Source of the DNA: JAADEM01 sp965371855
GTDB taxonomy: Bacteria > Bacteroidota > Bacteroidia > Bacteroidales > Marinilabiliaceae
Direction: 5' to 3'
Assembly: GCA_965371855.1 (NCBI GenBank)
Contig: CBDUZZ010000074.1
Location: 1-20,371 of the forward strand
DNA length: 20,371 nucleotides
The translations under genes were made by a program, and so were the position numbers. Below are positions 13,503 through 20,371 of this stretch, one piece after another. The notes beneath the pieces were generated by a model that saw nothing but the letters and a program-made list of their open reading frames with translations, was not told the DNA's origin and ran no database searches. Each line of letters opens with the position of its first letter. Positions within the stretch are counted from its first letter, which is position 1.

Positions 13503-15209
13503 ATGGCTAATTTTTTTACAGATAATCCGGAACTGAAATTTCATCTTACTCACCCTATGATGAAAAAAATTGTGGCAATGAAAGAGCGCAATTTTACTGA
13601 TAAAGATACCTTTGATTATGCTCCGATTGATTTTGAGGATGCAATGGATAGTTACGAAAAGGTGCTTGAAATTGTTGGTGAGATATCGGGTGATATTGTT
13701 GCTCCTAATGCAGAAGGTGTTGATCAGCAAGGCCCGGCGGTAGTAGATAATGAAGTGGTTTATGCTGACGGTACAAAAGAGAATTTAGAAGCTTTGGTAG
13801 AAGCCGGACTGATGGGGATTACACTTCCCCGTAAATATGAAGGACTTAATTTCCCGATAGTACCATATATTATGGCAGCCGATATTGTATCACGTGCCGA
13901 TGCCGGCTTTGTGAATATTTGGGGATTACAGGATTGTGCTGAGACAATCAATGAATTTGCTACAGAAGACCAAAAAGAGCGTTTTCTTCCTCGTATATGT
14001 GGAGGTGAAACTGCTGCAATGGATCTTACTGAACCTGATGCCGGCTCTGACCTGCAGGCTGTTGAGTTAAAAGCTCACTATGATGAGAAAAAGGATCAAT
14101 GGTATCTTAATGGTGTAAAAAGATTTATAACAAACGGTGATGCCCATGTATCTCTCGTTTTGGCTCGTTCAGAAGAAGGTACACACGATGGTCGCGGTCT
14201 TTCTATGTTTATTTATGATCGTGCACATAAAGCAATGAAGATTCGCCGTATTGAAAATAAAATGGGTATCAAAGGTTCGCCTACATGTGAACTTGTATTT
14301 AAGGATGCTCCTGCCGAGTTGGTTGGTTCACGTAAAATGGGACTGATTAAATATGTAATGGCACTGATGAATGGTGCCCGCCTTGGTATCGGAGCTCAGT
14401 CAATAGGTATTAGTGAAGCTGCTTACCGTGAGGCTATCGATTATGCTAAAGAGAGAGAGCAATTCGGAAAACCAATTATTAAATTCCCGGCTGTGTATGA
14501 GATGCTGGCTGTCATGAAATCTAAGCTTGATGCTTCTAGATCGTTACTTTACGATACGGCACGATATGTTGATTTTTACAAAACATACATGCATATATCC
14601 GAAGAGCGTAAACTTGAGCCTGAGGAGAGAAAAGAGATGAAAAAGTATCAGAAACTTGCAGACTTCTTTACTCCCCTGTTGAAAGGAATGGCTAGTGAAT
14701 ATGCTAATCAGAATGCTTATGATGCAGTTCAGATTCATGGCGGTTCAGGTTTCATGAAGGATTATCCGGTAGAAAGATTATACCGTGATGCCCGTATTAC
14801 TTCAATTTACGAAGGTACTACACAGCTTCAGGTTGTGGCTGCTATTCGTGGTGTTACTACTGGGAGCTACTTGGCACGTATCCGTGAGTTTGAGATTATG
14901 ACTCTTAAACCTGAACTGCACGGTTATCGTCGTACATTAATCATAATGACAGAAGAGTATGAAAAAACAGTTAAGGCTGTAATTGATGTTAATGATTTGG
15001 AGTACACTGATTTTCATGCCCGCAGGTTAGTTGAGATGGCCGGTAATATTATAATGGGTTATCTGTTGTTATTAGATACCGAACGTGACGGACAGTACAA
15101 AATATCAACTGACATATTTGTTAAGCGTGGCAAGGCTGAAAACCACTCTAAAGCTAACTTTATATTTAACTCTTCTATTGATGATTTGGGAAATTACAAA
15201 CACAATTAG
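13503..15209 (+). CDS. Acyl-CoA dehydrogenase (large form, Etf-linked)
   Basis: FAD enzyme of 568 aa that oxidises acyl-CoA (or reduces enoyl-CoA) with the adjacent EtfAB as electron partner. It shows the N-terminal helical domain (about 40-165), the flavin-binding motif AAMDLTEPDAGSDL (171-184), WYLNGVKRFITNGDAH (200-214) in the beta domain, KMGIKGSPTCELVFKD (253-268), GARLGIGAQSIG (291-302) and REQFGKPI (318-325). The catalytic base is E437 in IYEGTTQLQ. It is longer than the about 380-aa short-chain enzymes, with an inserted charged helix at about 363-383 (HISEERKLEPEERKEMKKYQ) and a C-terminal extension from about 455. This larger form is found next to etfBA in Bacteroidota. Substrate chain length cannot be told. 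Confidence 0.93.
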   Translation: MANFFTDNPELKFHLTHPMMKKIVAMKERNFTDKDTFDYAPIDFEDAMDSYEKVLEIVGEISGDIVAPNAEGVDQQGPAVVDNEVVYADGTKENLEALVEAGLMGITLPRKYEGLNFPIVPYIMAADIVSRADAGFVNIWGLQDCAETINEFATEDQKERFLPRICGGETAAMDLTEPDAGSDLQAVELKAHYDEKKDQWYLNGVKRFITNGDAHVSLVLARSEEGTHDGRGLSMFIYDRAHKAMKIRRIENKMGIKGSPTCELVFKDAPAELVGSRKMGLIKYVMALMNGARLGIGAQSIGISEAAYREAIDYAKEREQFGKPIIKFPAVYEMLAVMKSKLDASRSLLYDTARYVDFYKTYMHISEERKLEPEERKEMKKYQKLADFFTPLLKGMASEYANQNAYDAVQIHGGSGFMKDYPVERLYRDARITSIYEGTTQLQVVAAIRGVTTGSYLARIREFEIMTLKPELHGYRRTLIIMTEEYEKTVKAVIDVNDLEYTDFHARRLVEMAGNIIMGYLLLLDTERDGQYKISTDIFVKRGKAENHSKANFIFNSSIDDLGNYKHN

Positions 15210-15221
15210 ATGACAATTTTA

Positions 15222-15261
15222 GGTTCAAGGTTCAAGGTACAAGGTAAAGGTACAAGGTAAA
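15222..15261. repeat. Degenerate tandem heptamer array GGTNCAA/GGTAAA
   Basis: Six consecutive units: GGTTCAA, GGTTCAA, GGTACAA, GGTAAA, GGTACAA, GGTAAA. They start 12 bp after the dehydrogenase stop. Slippage-type low-complexity repeat; no function is suggested by position. Confidence 0.75.
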
Positions 15262-15340
15262 AGAAATGAGAGATTATTGATACAGCCCCTGCTCACCATT
15301 TAAAACGAGTAGACAAGCAGGATGATTATATAGCCACGAA

Positions 15341-15385
15341 TAAAAAAAGGCGGAGATCGTATGAAAACGGTTCCCGCTTTTTTTA
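15341..15385. terminator. Bidirectional intrinsic terminator after the dehydrogenase gene
   Basis: A7 (15342-15348) plus a GGCGG block pairs with CCGC plus T7 (15374-15384), with one bulged G. The stem extends inward through weaker pairs (ATCG with CGGT) to the loop TATGAAAA. The A-run on one side and the T-run on the other make it usable in both directions, as suits a region between convergent transcription units. Confidence 0.7.
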
Positions 15386-15408
15386 TGAGAAAATTTGTAA
15401 GCTTGTTT

Positions 15409-15441
15409 AGTGACGGTGTGGCTTAAAGCCACACCGTCACT
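15409..15441. repeat. 33-bp perfect palindrome (16-bp arms, 1-bp centre)
   Basis: AGTGACGGTGTGGCTT (15409-15424) and AAGCCACACCGTCACT (15426-15441) are exact inverted copies around a single A. As RNA it would give about 15 bp of stem with a 3-nt loop. There is no T-run after it, so it is not a standard terminator; the terminator lies 24 bp upstream. It may be a REP-type element or a relic of a mobile-element end. Confidence 0.85.
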
Positions 15442-15607
15442 GCGCCCATCATACTTCAGTCTTACCCAAATCATTGTTTATCACAAGCCACAGACTTGCA
15501 GTAGTTGGTGGAGGTGAAAGAAAACGGTTTGCGGATTAAAGAAATTATTTTTAACTTTCTAAATAAAAATTCTATGAATGAGTCTACATCGAAAAACTAA
15601 AAAGATC

Positions 15608-15632
15608 GTCATTGCGAGGCACGAAGCAATCT
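15608..15632. repeat. Interspersed repeat GTCATTGCGAGG...GAAGCAATCT
   Basis: GTCATTGCGAGGCACGAAGC followed by AATCT contains inverted ATTGC/GCAAT arms. Near-identical short palindromic repeats (GTCATTGCGAGNNNCGAAGCAATC) are known from many unrelated bacterial genomes. Here it directly abuts, and supplies the stop codon of, a truncated DAHP synthase reading frame on the minus strand. Confidence 0.7.
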
Positions 15633-15795
15633 AATGATAATCGTGAATGGAACATGGTCCAACTATAGCAAGAAGCCGTTTGTCTTTACCCCTCAAAATG
15701 TTTTTTATTACATATCTTCCTTCATTAACGGTCTTATTCATCTGTTCCGATAAAGGATGTAACTCTTTTAACTGGTTTGGAGTGATAAGGGACAT
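15631..15795 (-). pseudogene. DAHP synthase (AroF/G/H type) N-terminal fragment
   Basis: Minus-strand ORF from ATG (15795) to TAG (15631), 54 aa. It starts MSLITPNQLKELHPLSEQMN and ends ILRGKDKRLLAIVGPCSIHD followed by YH. It aligns by eye with the N-terminus of E. coli class I 3-deoxy-7-phosphoheptulonate synthase: TPEQLK, then PLS, then GRDPRLLVVCGPCSIHD. The full enzyme is about 350 aa. Similarity stops right after SIHD, exactly where the interspersed repeat at 15608-15632 begins. The start codon and reading frame are undamaged, so truncation may be recent. The catalytic TIM barrel is missing, so the product is inactive. The start lies 80 bp downstream of ribH on the same strand, so it may still be transcribed. 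Confidence 0.8.
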
Positions 15796-15874
15796 TTTAA
15801 TTGTTTATTGACGATTGAATATTTTTTATTAATTGATTACTGATTCAAATACTTTATTTATAAATTGTCATTAT

Positions 15875-16375
15875 TCAATTATCAATTGACAACTCCCTAT
15901 TCAGGCTTACCATCTTGATAGCAGTAATAGCAGCCTCGTCACCTTTATTACCATGTTTTCCTCCGGCTCTGTCAAGTGCTTGTTGCTGATTAAGGGTTGT
16001 TAATAGTCCGAATATAAAAGGAATAGGATATTTGATGTTAAGTTCTGTAATTCCTTGTGTCACACCCTGGCATACAAAATCAAAATGGGGTGTTTCACCC
16101 TGAATTACACAACCAAGACAAATAACAGCATCAACGTTTGTATATTCGGCAAAGTACTTACCAGCAGCAGTGAGTTCAAAGCTGCCGGGAACATATCTCT
16201 TAATTATGCTGTCAGGTTTAATACCATGTTTTAGCAAAGTATTTATTGCACCGTTACTTAAAGCTTCCGTAACTTCATTGTTCCATTCCGAAACGACTAT
16301 TCCTATTTTCATATCTTTAGCAGAAGGGATGGATGCCGGATCGTATTCTGAAAGATTCTTGTTTTGTGTGGCCAT
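15875..16375 (-). CDS. ribH: 6,7-dimethyl-8-ribityllumazine synthase
   Basis: Penultimate enzyme of riboflavin synthesis. It condenses 5-amino-6-ribitylaminouracil with 3,4-dihydroxy-2-butanone 4-phosphate and assembles into pentamers or capsids. The frame extends to a TTG at 16399, but the ATG at 16375 is chosen: MATQNKNLSEYD is the usual N-terminus in Bacteroidota, and the longer form would begin inside a terminator hairpin. Length is then 166 aa. Motifs: IGIVVSEWN (24-32) with substrate-stacking W31, VPGSFE (62-67), LGCVIQGETPHFDF (87-100) with catalytic H97, and the phosphate-binding R136 in DRAGGKHGNKG. It follows the TPR gene on the same strand, separated from it by that hairpin. Confidence 0.96.
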   Translation of the reverse strand: MATQNKNLSEYDPASIPSAKDMKIGIVVSEWNNEVTEALSNGAINTLLKHGIKPDSIIKRYVPGSFELTAAGKYFAEYTNVDAVICLGCVIQGETPHFDFVCQGVTQGITELNIKYPIPFIFGLLTTLNQQQALDRAGGKHGNKGDEAAITAIKMVSLNRELSIDN

Positions 16376-16398
16376 GATGTATGTGTTAAAAACAGACA

Positions 16399-16428
16399 AA
16401 GGCTGCCTTATGAATTAAAGACAGCCTT
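16399..16428 (-). terminator. Intrinsic terminator downstream of the TPR gene
   Basis: On the minus strand AAGGCTGTCTT (16428-16418) pairs with AAGGCAGCCTT (16409-16399), an 11-bp stem with one G-T pair and an 8-nt loop. The strand then reads TGTCTGTTTTT. It lies between the TPR gene and ribH, so ribH probably receives read-through or has its own start. The U-tract is interrupted, so termination may be partial. Confidence 0.65.
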
Positions 16429-16448
16429 CAAAAATTTATTAAAGTTAA

Positions 16449-17129
16449 TTATTTTAAAGTAGCACGCGTAATGTATTTGTCAATCTGACGAGCTTCCGCA
16501 CTATTTTTATAATTGTGCTTTATTTTTGAATATGTCTTTACAGCTTCTTCATTATTTCCCATGTCTTCGTATAGTAAACCAAGTTTTATCAAATAGGATG
16601 GTGCTGTTACTTCATTATCAACTTCTATAGCTTTTTTATAATAATTAACGGCCTTTTCTTTGTTTCCAAGTTCAAGGTTCGCATCTCCAAGAGAACCATT
16701 GGCAGTAGCTGTAACCAGTTCATCATCGGTTGAAAAAGAAGATAAATAATCTATAGCTTGTTCATAATCACCAAGGTTAAGATAACATATTCCGGCATAA
16801 TAATTTGCCAGGTTACCTGGGTTAGTTGAGCTGTATTCGTCAATTATTTCAAGGAAACCCAGATTGTTACCATCTCCATTCAAAGCCAGGTTAAAACTGT
16901 CTTTGTCAAAATAATTTTGAGCGGCATAAATACTATTCTCAGCCTCCTGCTCTAATGGTTGGAAATAAAGTTTTTTAAGTCCCCAGTATCCACCTACTAC
17001 CAGTATTAATGCTAATGCAATGATAATCAGCATTTTTTGGTTGTCTTCGATGAATTGTTCCGTTTGACTCAACGCATGTTCAACATTCTCAAAGCTATCT
17101 GTTGTGGTCTCTTTTTGTTTCTTCGACAT
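16449..17129 (-). CDS. Membrane-anchored tetratricopeptide-repeat protein (YfgM-like)
   Basis: 226 aa. A polar, charged N-terminal segment (1-33) precedes one membrane helix (about 34-53, LIIIALALILVVGGYWGLKK). Four to five TPR-like helical pairs follow, for example LANYYAGICYLNLGDYEQAI (about 107-126), NGSLGDANLELGNKEKAVNY and YLIKLGLLYEDMGNNEEAVK. This single-helix plus periplasmic-TPR layout resembles YfgM-type ancillary Sec translocon proteins, but in Bacteroidota such proteins are poorly characterised and the role is not shown by the neighbours (ribH, recF). It has its own promoter upstream. Confidence 0.85.
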   Translation of the reverse strand: MSKKQKETTTDSFENVEHALSQTEQFIEDNQKMLIIIALALILVVGGYWGLKKLYFQPLEQEAENSIYAAQNYFDKDSFNLALNGDGNNLGFLEIIDEYSSTNPGNLANYYAGICYLNLGDYEQAIDYLSSFSTDDELVTATANGSLGDANLELGNKEKAVNYYKKAIEVDNEVTAPSYLIKLGLLYEDMGNNEEAVKTYSKIKHNYKNSAEARQIDKYITRATLK

Positions 17130-17154
17130 TTTATATGTTTTTTTATTTGCACCG

Positions 17155-17184
17155 CAAATGTAGTTGTTTTAGGAAAAATACAAA
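17155..17184 (-). promoter_or_regulatory. Promoter of the TPR gene
   Basis: The minus strand reads TTTG (17184-17181), 18 bp, then TACATTTG (17162-17155). Transcription would start near 17149, about 20 nt before the ATG at 17129. Both elements match the Bacteroidota consensus. Confidence 0.6.
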
Positions 17185-17222
17185 ATATGAATGATATATT
17201 TTTATAGTTATATTGCAAAAAT

Positions 17223-17230
17223 TACTTTTG
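17223..17230 (+). promoter_or_regulatory. Candidate -7 box for recF
   Basis: TACTTTTG matches TAnnTTTG and lies 16 bp before the recF ATG, implying a leader of about 10 nt. No good -33 element is seen at the right distance. Divergent from the TPR gene promoter. Confidence 0.4.
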
Positions 17231-17246
17231 TATTGAAAATCTGTAT

Positions 17247-18353
17247 ATGCAATTAAAACATTTAAATATAGTTAATTTTAAAAATATTGCTCAGGCCGAA
17301 CTGTTTTTCACTCCGGGAATTAATTGTTTTGTTGGGGCAAATGGTTCAGGAAAGACCAATATGCTCGATGCTTTTTATTACCTCTCTTTTTGTAAAAGTT
17401 ACTTTAATTCTGTTGATAGTCAAAACATAAAGCATGATGAAGCTTTTTTTGTTATTCAGGGAGAATATGACCTGAGAGATGGTAAAGAACAGATATATTG
17501 CGGGATAAAAAGAAATCAAAAAAAGCATTTTAAAAGAAACAAAAAGGAGTATACAAAATTGTCAGACCATATAGGTTTACTGCCTTTGGTTATTATCTCC
17601 CCTTCTGATGAGCAATTGATAACCGAGGGTAGTGAACAGCGCAGAAAATATATTGACAGTGTTATTTCTCAGTACGATAAGATTTACCTTAACAGGGTTA
17701 TTCGTTACAACAGGGCATTAATGCAGCGTAATTTTCTTTTAAAACAATTGCGCGAGAGCAATGGAAATTTATACGCATTGGAGATTTGGGATAATCAGCT
17801 TGTAGAGTTGGGAGAATTGATTTTTGGTCAACGAAAAGATTTTATTGACGAATTAGAGCCGGTTTACAGGAATTATCAATCTTTTCTGGCAAGTGGTGAA
17901 GAGGCTGTAGAGCTTATACTAAGCTCACATCTTCAGGAAGGCAATTTCAGGGAGCAACTGATTGAAACCAGGCAAAAAGATGTTTTCCTCGGATATACCT
18001 CCAGAGGAGTTCATAAAGATGATGTAGAGCTGTTATTAGATGGTTATCCTATAAAAAAGATTGCATCACAAGGACAAAAAAAGACTTTTTTAATTGCCCT
18101 GAAATTGGCTCAGTTTGATTTTCTTTCCAAACATAGTGGAATAAAACCAATTTTGTTATTGGATGATATTTTTGATAAATTAGATGAACAGAGAGGAGGG
18201 AAGTTAATAGAACTTGTAGCAAAAGACCATTTTAAACAAATATTTATAACGGATACAAGGCAGGAGCATCTTGATAATCTTTTGACTCACATTGATAAAG
18301 AGTCCCGGATATTCAAAGTAAGTAAAGGCGTTTTTACAACTATTGATAAATAA
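17247..18353 (+). CDS. recF: DNA replication and repair protein RecF
   Basis: SMC-like ATPase that, with RecO and RecR, loads RecA at gapped or stalled DNA. 368 aa, the normal length. It begins with the family start LKHLNIVNFKNIAQ. Walker A is GANGSGKTN (30-38), the ABC-type signature is ASQGQKKT (273-280) and Walker B is PILLLDDIFDKLD (301-313). RRKYIDSVI (132-140) and SRGVHKDDVELLLDG (252-266) are further conserved RecF blocks. The gap to the next gene is only 2 bp, so the two are translated from one message. No dnaA or dnaN neighbour is present here. Confidence 0.97.
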   Translation: MQLKHLNIVNFKNIAQAELFFTPGINCFVGANGSGKTNMLDAFYYLSFCKSYFNSVDSQNIKHDEAFFVIQGEYDLRDGKEQIYCGIKRNQKKHFKRNKKEYTKLSDHIGLLPLVIISPSDEQLITEGSEQRRKYIDSVISQYDKIYLNRVIRYNRALMQRNFLLKQLRESNGNLYALEIWDNQLVELGELIFGQRKDFIDELEPVYRNYQSFLASGEEAVELILSSHLQEGNFREQLIETRQKDVFLGYTSRGVHKDDVELLLDGYPIKKIASQGQKKTFLIALKLAQFDFLSKHSGIKPILLLDDIFDKLDEQRGGKLIELVAKDHFKQIFITDTRQEHLDNLLTHIDKESRIFKVSKGVFTTIDK

Positions 18354-18355
18354 TT

Positions 18356-18664
18356 ATGCAACGAAATAAGCCTACACGAAAAAACAGTACACAGTCGATT
18401 AAAGATGTTTTAGGTGAAATAATGAACGACAGGAAGATTCGTAAGGGCATTATGGAAACCAGGGCAGTAGCTTATTGGGAGCAGGTTATGGGTAAGTCCG
18501 TTGCAAGACTTACAACCAATGTTTATTTTAAATACGGAACTCTTTATGTGTCCCTTAATTCCAGTGTTGTACGTGGTGAACTTGTCATGATGAAAGACAA
18601 GATAATTAATAACATGAATGAAGCTATTGGAACTGATACTGTTAAAAATATAGTTTTCCGCTGA
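18356..18664 (+). CDS. DciA-like protein (DUF721)
   Basis: 102-aa protein of the DUF721/DciA group, whose studied members help load or operate the replicative helicase DnaB in bacteria without DnaC. After a basic N-terminus it has the family pattern: a helix with IKDVLGEIMND, then RAVAYWEQVMGKSVA (36-50) with conserved W41, then alternating beta and helix NVYFKYGTLYVSLNSSVVRGEL (55-76), whose LNSSV-RxEL part is the best-kept motif. It starts 2 bp after recF, a frequent pairing in Bacteroidota, which supports a role in replication. The basic tail could bind DNA. Confidence 0.88.
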   Translation: MQRNKPTRKNSTQSIKDVLGEIMNDRKIRKGIMETRAVAYWEQVMGKSVARLTTNVYFKYGTLYVSLNSSVVRGELVMMKDKIINNMNEAIGTDTVKNIVFR

Positions 18665-18732
18665 TTGTTCAAAGTTTCAGGTTCCTTGTTCCTCCTCAGT
18701 TCCTCATTCTTGCCCCTTGAACTTTATAAGCT

Positions 18733-19173
18733 TTATGAACTTTCAACTATCCGTTCAAGATAATCTATAGTGCTGAAAAAGAAATGGCACTCCCTTTCGG
18801 CACTTTCATCACTATCAGAACCATGAACGGCATTCTTTGATTTACTTTCAGCAAAATCTTTACGGATGGTTCCTTCTTCTGCTTGTGCAGGGTCGGTTGA
18901 ACCTATTAATTTTCTGAAATTTTCAACTGCATTCTCTTTGTAAAGTACAGCAGCTACAATAGGGCCTGACGACATGAATTTTACCAGATTATTGAAAAAA
19001 GGTTTATCGGCATGCTCCTGATAAAATTCTTCTGCAGCTTCTAATGATAGTTTAAGTGATTTAATTGCAACAATTCTAAAGCCTGCTTTCTCGATTCTGT
19101 CAATGATAGCTCCAATGTGTTTGTTATTTACAGCACCAGGTTTTACCATTGTTAATGTTTTATTTGATGACAT
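18733..19173 (-). CDS. ndk: Nucleoside diphosphate kinase
   Basis: Transfers gamma-phosphate from ATP to NDPs through a phosphohistidine. 146 aa. The N-terminal pattern TLTMVKPGAVNNKHIGAII (7-25) contains the usual KP(D/G)AV nucleotide contact. KLIGSTDPAQAEEGTIRKDF (88-107) is the substrate loop. The active site NAVHGSDSDESAERECHFFF has H117; NPxHASDS is more common, so NAVHGSDS is a modest variation. It is convergent with dciA (68 bp between ends) and divergent from nrnA. Confidence 0.97.
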   Translation of the reverse strand: MSSNKTLTMVKPGAVNNKHIGAIIDRIEKAGFRIVAIKSLKLSLEAAEEFYQEHADKPFFNNLVKFMSSGPIVAAVLYKENAVENFRKLIGSTDPAQAEEGTIRKDFAESKSKNAVHGSDSDESAERECHFFFSTIDYLERIVESS

Positions 19174-19238
19174 ATGTTAATAATTTGAGATTTGGTATGA
19201 AATTAATAAAAAAGCCCTGACCTGACAACATCAACCTT

Positions 19239-19246
19239 GCTTTTTG
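19239..19246 (+). promoter_or_regulatory. -7 box upstream of the nrnA-like gene
   Basis: TATATTTG, a perfect TAnnTTTG, lies 30 bp before the chosen ATG. The TTG at its end is the alternative start of the longer reading frame, which would therefore lie upstream of the transcription start; this supports the shorter protein. No -33 element is evident at the proper spacing. Confidence 0.5.
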
Positions 19247-19276
19247 TTTATATTTGTCCTCAAATTATTTATATAT

Positions 19277-20293
19277 ATGGTAAAAAATTCCACGATTGTA
19301 CAACTCAAAGACTTTGTTAATAAGGCTGATAATATTGTAATAATTCCGCATCATAGTCCTGATGGTGATGCAATAGGTGCATCGCTTGCATTGTACGGAG
19401 TGTTAAAACAAGCAGGGAAAAACGTGAATGTAATTTCTCCAAATAGTTTCCCTGAATTTCTGGAGTGGATGCATGGAGCAGGAGAGGTAATAAATTATGA
19501 AGCCAATAAGAAAAAAGTGAACTCTTTAGTTGGCAATGCGGATTTGCTGTTTTTTCTTGATTTTAACGGTCTTTCAAGAATTAAGTCTTTGCAGGATGTG
19601 GTAAAAAGATATAAAGGAAATAAAATTATGATAGATCATCATCCTGCTCCTGACAATATTGCAGACATTATGATATCGGAGCCGGCAGCATCAGCAACTT
19701 GTGAGTTAATGTATGATGTTATCTCGTTGGCTGGTTGGAAAAGCCTGCTTAATAGAGAACTTGCAGAGTGTATATATGCAGGAATTATGACTGATACAGG
19801 TAGTTTGAGTTATAATTCAAGCAGGCCTGAAATTTACCATATTATTGCCGATTTGGTGGGTTTGGGGGTCGATAAGGATAAAGTGCACAAGCTTGTGTTT
19901 CACAGTAATTCGTTCAAAAGAATGAAATTACTTGGACATGCACTAGGTAGTAAAATGTATTTGTTGGATAATGTCCCTGCTGCATATATTGAACTGTCAG
20001 CCGAAGAATTGATACATTATGATTTTAAACCTGGAGACACAGAGGGTTTTGTTAATTATCCGCTTTGGATTGAAGGAATATCCATATCTGCACTGTTTAT
20101 GGAGCATACGGATAAAATTAAAGTCTCATTTCGTTCGAGAGGGTCTTTTCCTGTTAATAAATTTTCTGAAAAATACTTTAACGGTGGCGGACACGTTAAT
20201 GCTGCAGGTGGTGAGTTTTACGGTACTCTTGAAAAAGCTGTTGAAAAGTTTAAGACTAAATTGCCGGAGTTTGTAAGAGTTGAAAGTTTATAA
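19277..20293 (+). CDS. nrnA: DHH/DHHA1 phosphoesterase (NrnA-like oligoribonuclease/pAp phosphatase)
   Basis: Degrades short oligoribonucleotides and dephosphorylates 3'-phosphoadenosine 5'-phosphate; related enzymes act on pGpG-type dinucleotides. The ATG at 19277 is preferred over a TTG at 19244, giving 338 aa. Metal-binding motifs of the DHH domain are complete: IIPHHSPDGDAIG (22-34) with H25, H26, D29 and D31; LDFNG (94-98) with D95; and IDHHPAPDN (119-127). Later parts include AGIMTDTGSLSYNSS and the DHHA1 domain with the substrate-binding GGGHVNAAGG (303-312). Length and motif order fit NrnA well. It stands alone between ndk and the window edge. The stop is followed by an AAAGTT-type repeat. 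Confidence 0.94.
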   Translation: MVKNSTIVQLKDFVNKADNIVIIPHHSPDGDAIGASLALYGVLKQAGKNVNVISPNSFPEFLEWMHGAGEVINYEANKKKVNSLVGNADLLFFLDFNGLSRIKSLQDVVKRYKGNKIMIDHHPAPDNIADIMISEPAASATCELMYDVISLAGWKSLLNRELAECIYAGIMTDTGSLSYNSSRPEIYHIIADLVGLGVDKDKVHKLVFHSNSFKRMKLLGHALGSKMYLLDNVPAAYIELSAEELIHYDFKPGDTEGFVNYPLWIEGISISALFMEHTDKIKVSFRSRGSFPVNKFSEKYFNGGGHVNAAGGEFYGTLEKAVEKFKTKLPEFVRVESL

Positions 20294-20361
20294 AGTTCAA
20301 AGTTAATTCCCCTCTACGGAGTAATGGCACTAACTTAGTGTATATAATACAATAACTTTTG

Positions 20362-20369
20362 TATCTTTG
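20362..20369 (+). promoter_or_regulatory. -7 box at the right edge, for a gene beyond the window
   Basis: TATCTTTG matches TAnnTTTG two bases before the end of the window, suggesting a plus-strand transcript starting just outside. No clear -33 box is visible. Confidence 0.4.
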
Positions 20370-20371
20370 CA

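Noticed and set aside
15274..15474. 66-aa minus-strand ORF across the terminator and palindrome
   Set aside because: It runs through the terminator hairpin and half of a perfect palindrome; the reading frame is a by-product of these structures.
15505..15600. 31-codon plus-strand stretch (VEVKENGLRIKEIIFNFLNK...)
   Set aside because: It follows an in-frame TAG, has only TTG/GTG possible starts and no recognisable family; too short to claim as a relic.
16376..16399. TTG start giving a 174-aa lumazine synthase
   Set aside because: It would begin inside the terminator hairpin; the ATG at 16375 gives the usual N-terminus.
19244..19276. TTG start extending the DHH phosphoesterase
   Set aside because: The TTG is part of a TATATTTG promoter box, so it would not be in the transcript; the ATG at 19277 fits the family.
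447..20293. An undescribed multi-gene defence or biosynthetic system
   Set aside because: All intact genes belong to known families with ordinary partners; no unexplained gene cluster remains after annotation.

Overview
The window is AT-rich chromosomal DNA from a member of the Bacteroidota, most likely Bacteroidales or a close relative. The support is: (i) repeated TAnnTTTG -7 promoter elements, several with a TTG/TTTG about 18-21 bp upstream, which is the sigma-ABfr type of promoter; (ii) protein flavours typical of the group, such as a lumazine synthase starting MATQNKNLSEYD and a long EtfB/EtfA pair next to a large acyl-CoA dehydrogenase; and (iii) scattered short A/T-rich intergenic repeats.

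Layout. 1-446: a tRNA-Ser(UGA) on the minus strand and the amtB promoter. 447-2219: ammonium transporter amtB and its P-II regulator. 2340-8736: a minus-strand efflux operon read as tolC - hlyD-type lipoprotein - ABC ATPase - ABC ATPase - ABC-2 permease - ABC-2 permease, equivalent to a TolC-linked YbhGFSR exporter with the two ATPase halves as separate genes. It is preceded by a decayed tetR fragment (8758-8934), a strong palindromic operator (8948-8981) and a promoter -7 box (8993-9000). 8990-10090: a decay zone with a small orphan ORF, an inverted cluster of four REP-like hairpins and a sulfatase lipoprotein pseudogene. 10093-11274: a WcaF-type acetyltransferase and an exported MsrB, both minus. 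11389-15209: etfB - etfA - acyl-CoA dehydrogenase, plus. 15210-15874: a gene-free stretch holding tandem repeats, a bidirectional terminator, a 33-bp palindrome, an interspersed repeat and a broken N-terminal piece of a DAHP synthase. 15875-17129: ribH and a membrane TPR protein, minus. 17247-18664: recF - dciA-like (DUF721), plus. 18733-19173: ndk, minus. 19277-20293: nrnA-type DHH phosphoesterase, plus. A promoter for a gene beyond the window sits at the right edge.

How the genes work together. AmtB and P-II form the usual ammonium uptake and sensing pair. The six-gene efflux operon contains every part of a tripartite ABC exporter: outer-membrane channel, periplasmic adaptor, two ATPases and two permeases. 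EtfAB would pass electrons to or from the adjacent acyl-CoA dehydrogenase. RecF and the DciA-like protein both belong to replication and repair.

I did not find a convincing undescribed multi-gene system. The most informative non-routine observations are three gene remnants (tetR, sulfatase, DAHP synthase), two of them abutting repeats; a REP-like cluster whose stems show compensatory changes; and a motif asymmetry between the two exporter ATPases that predicts one canonical and one degenerate ATP site.
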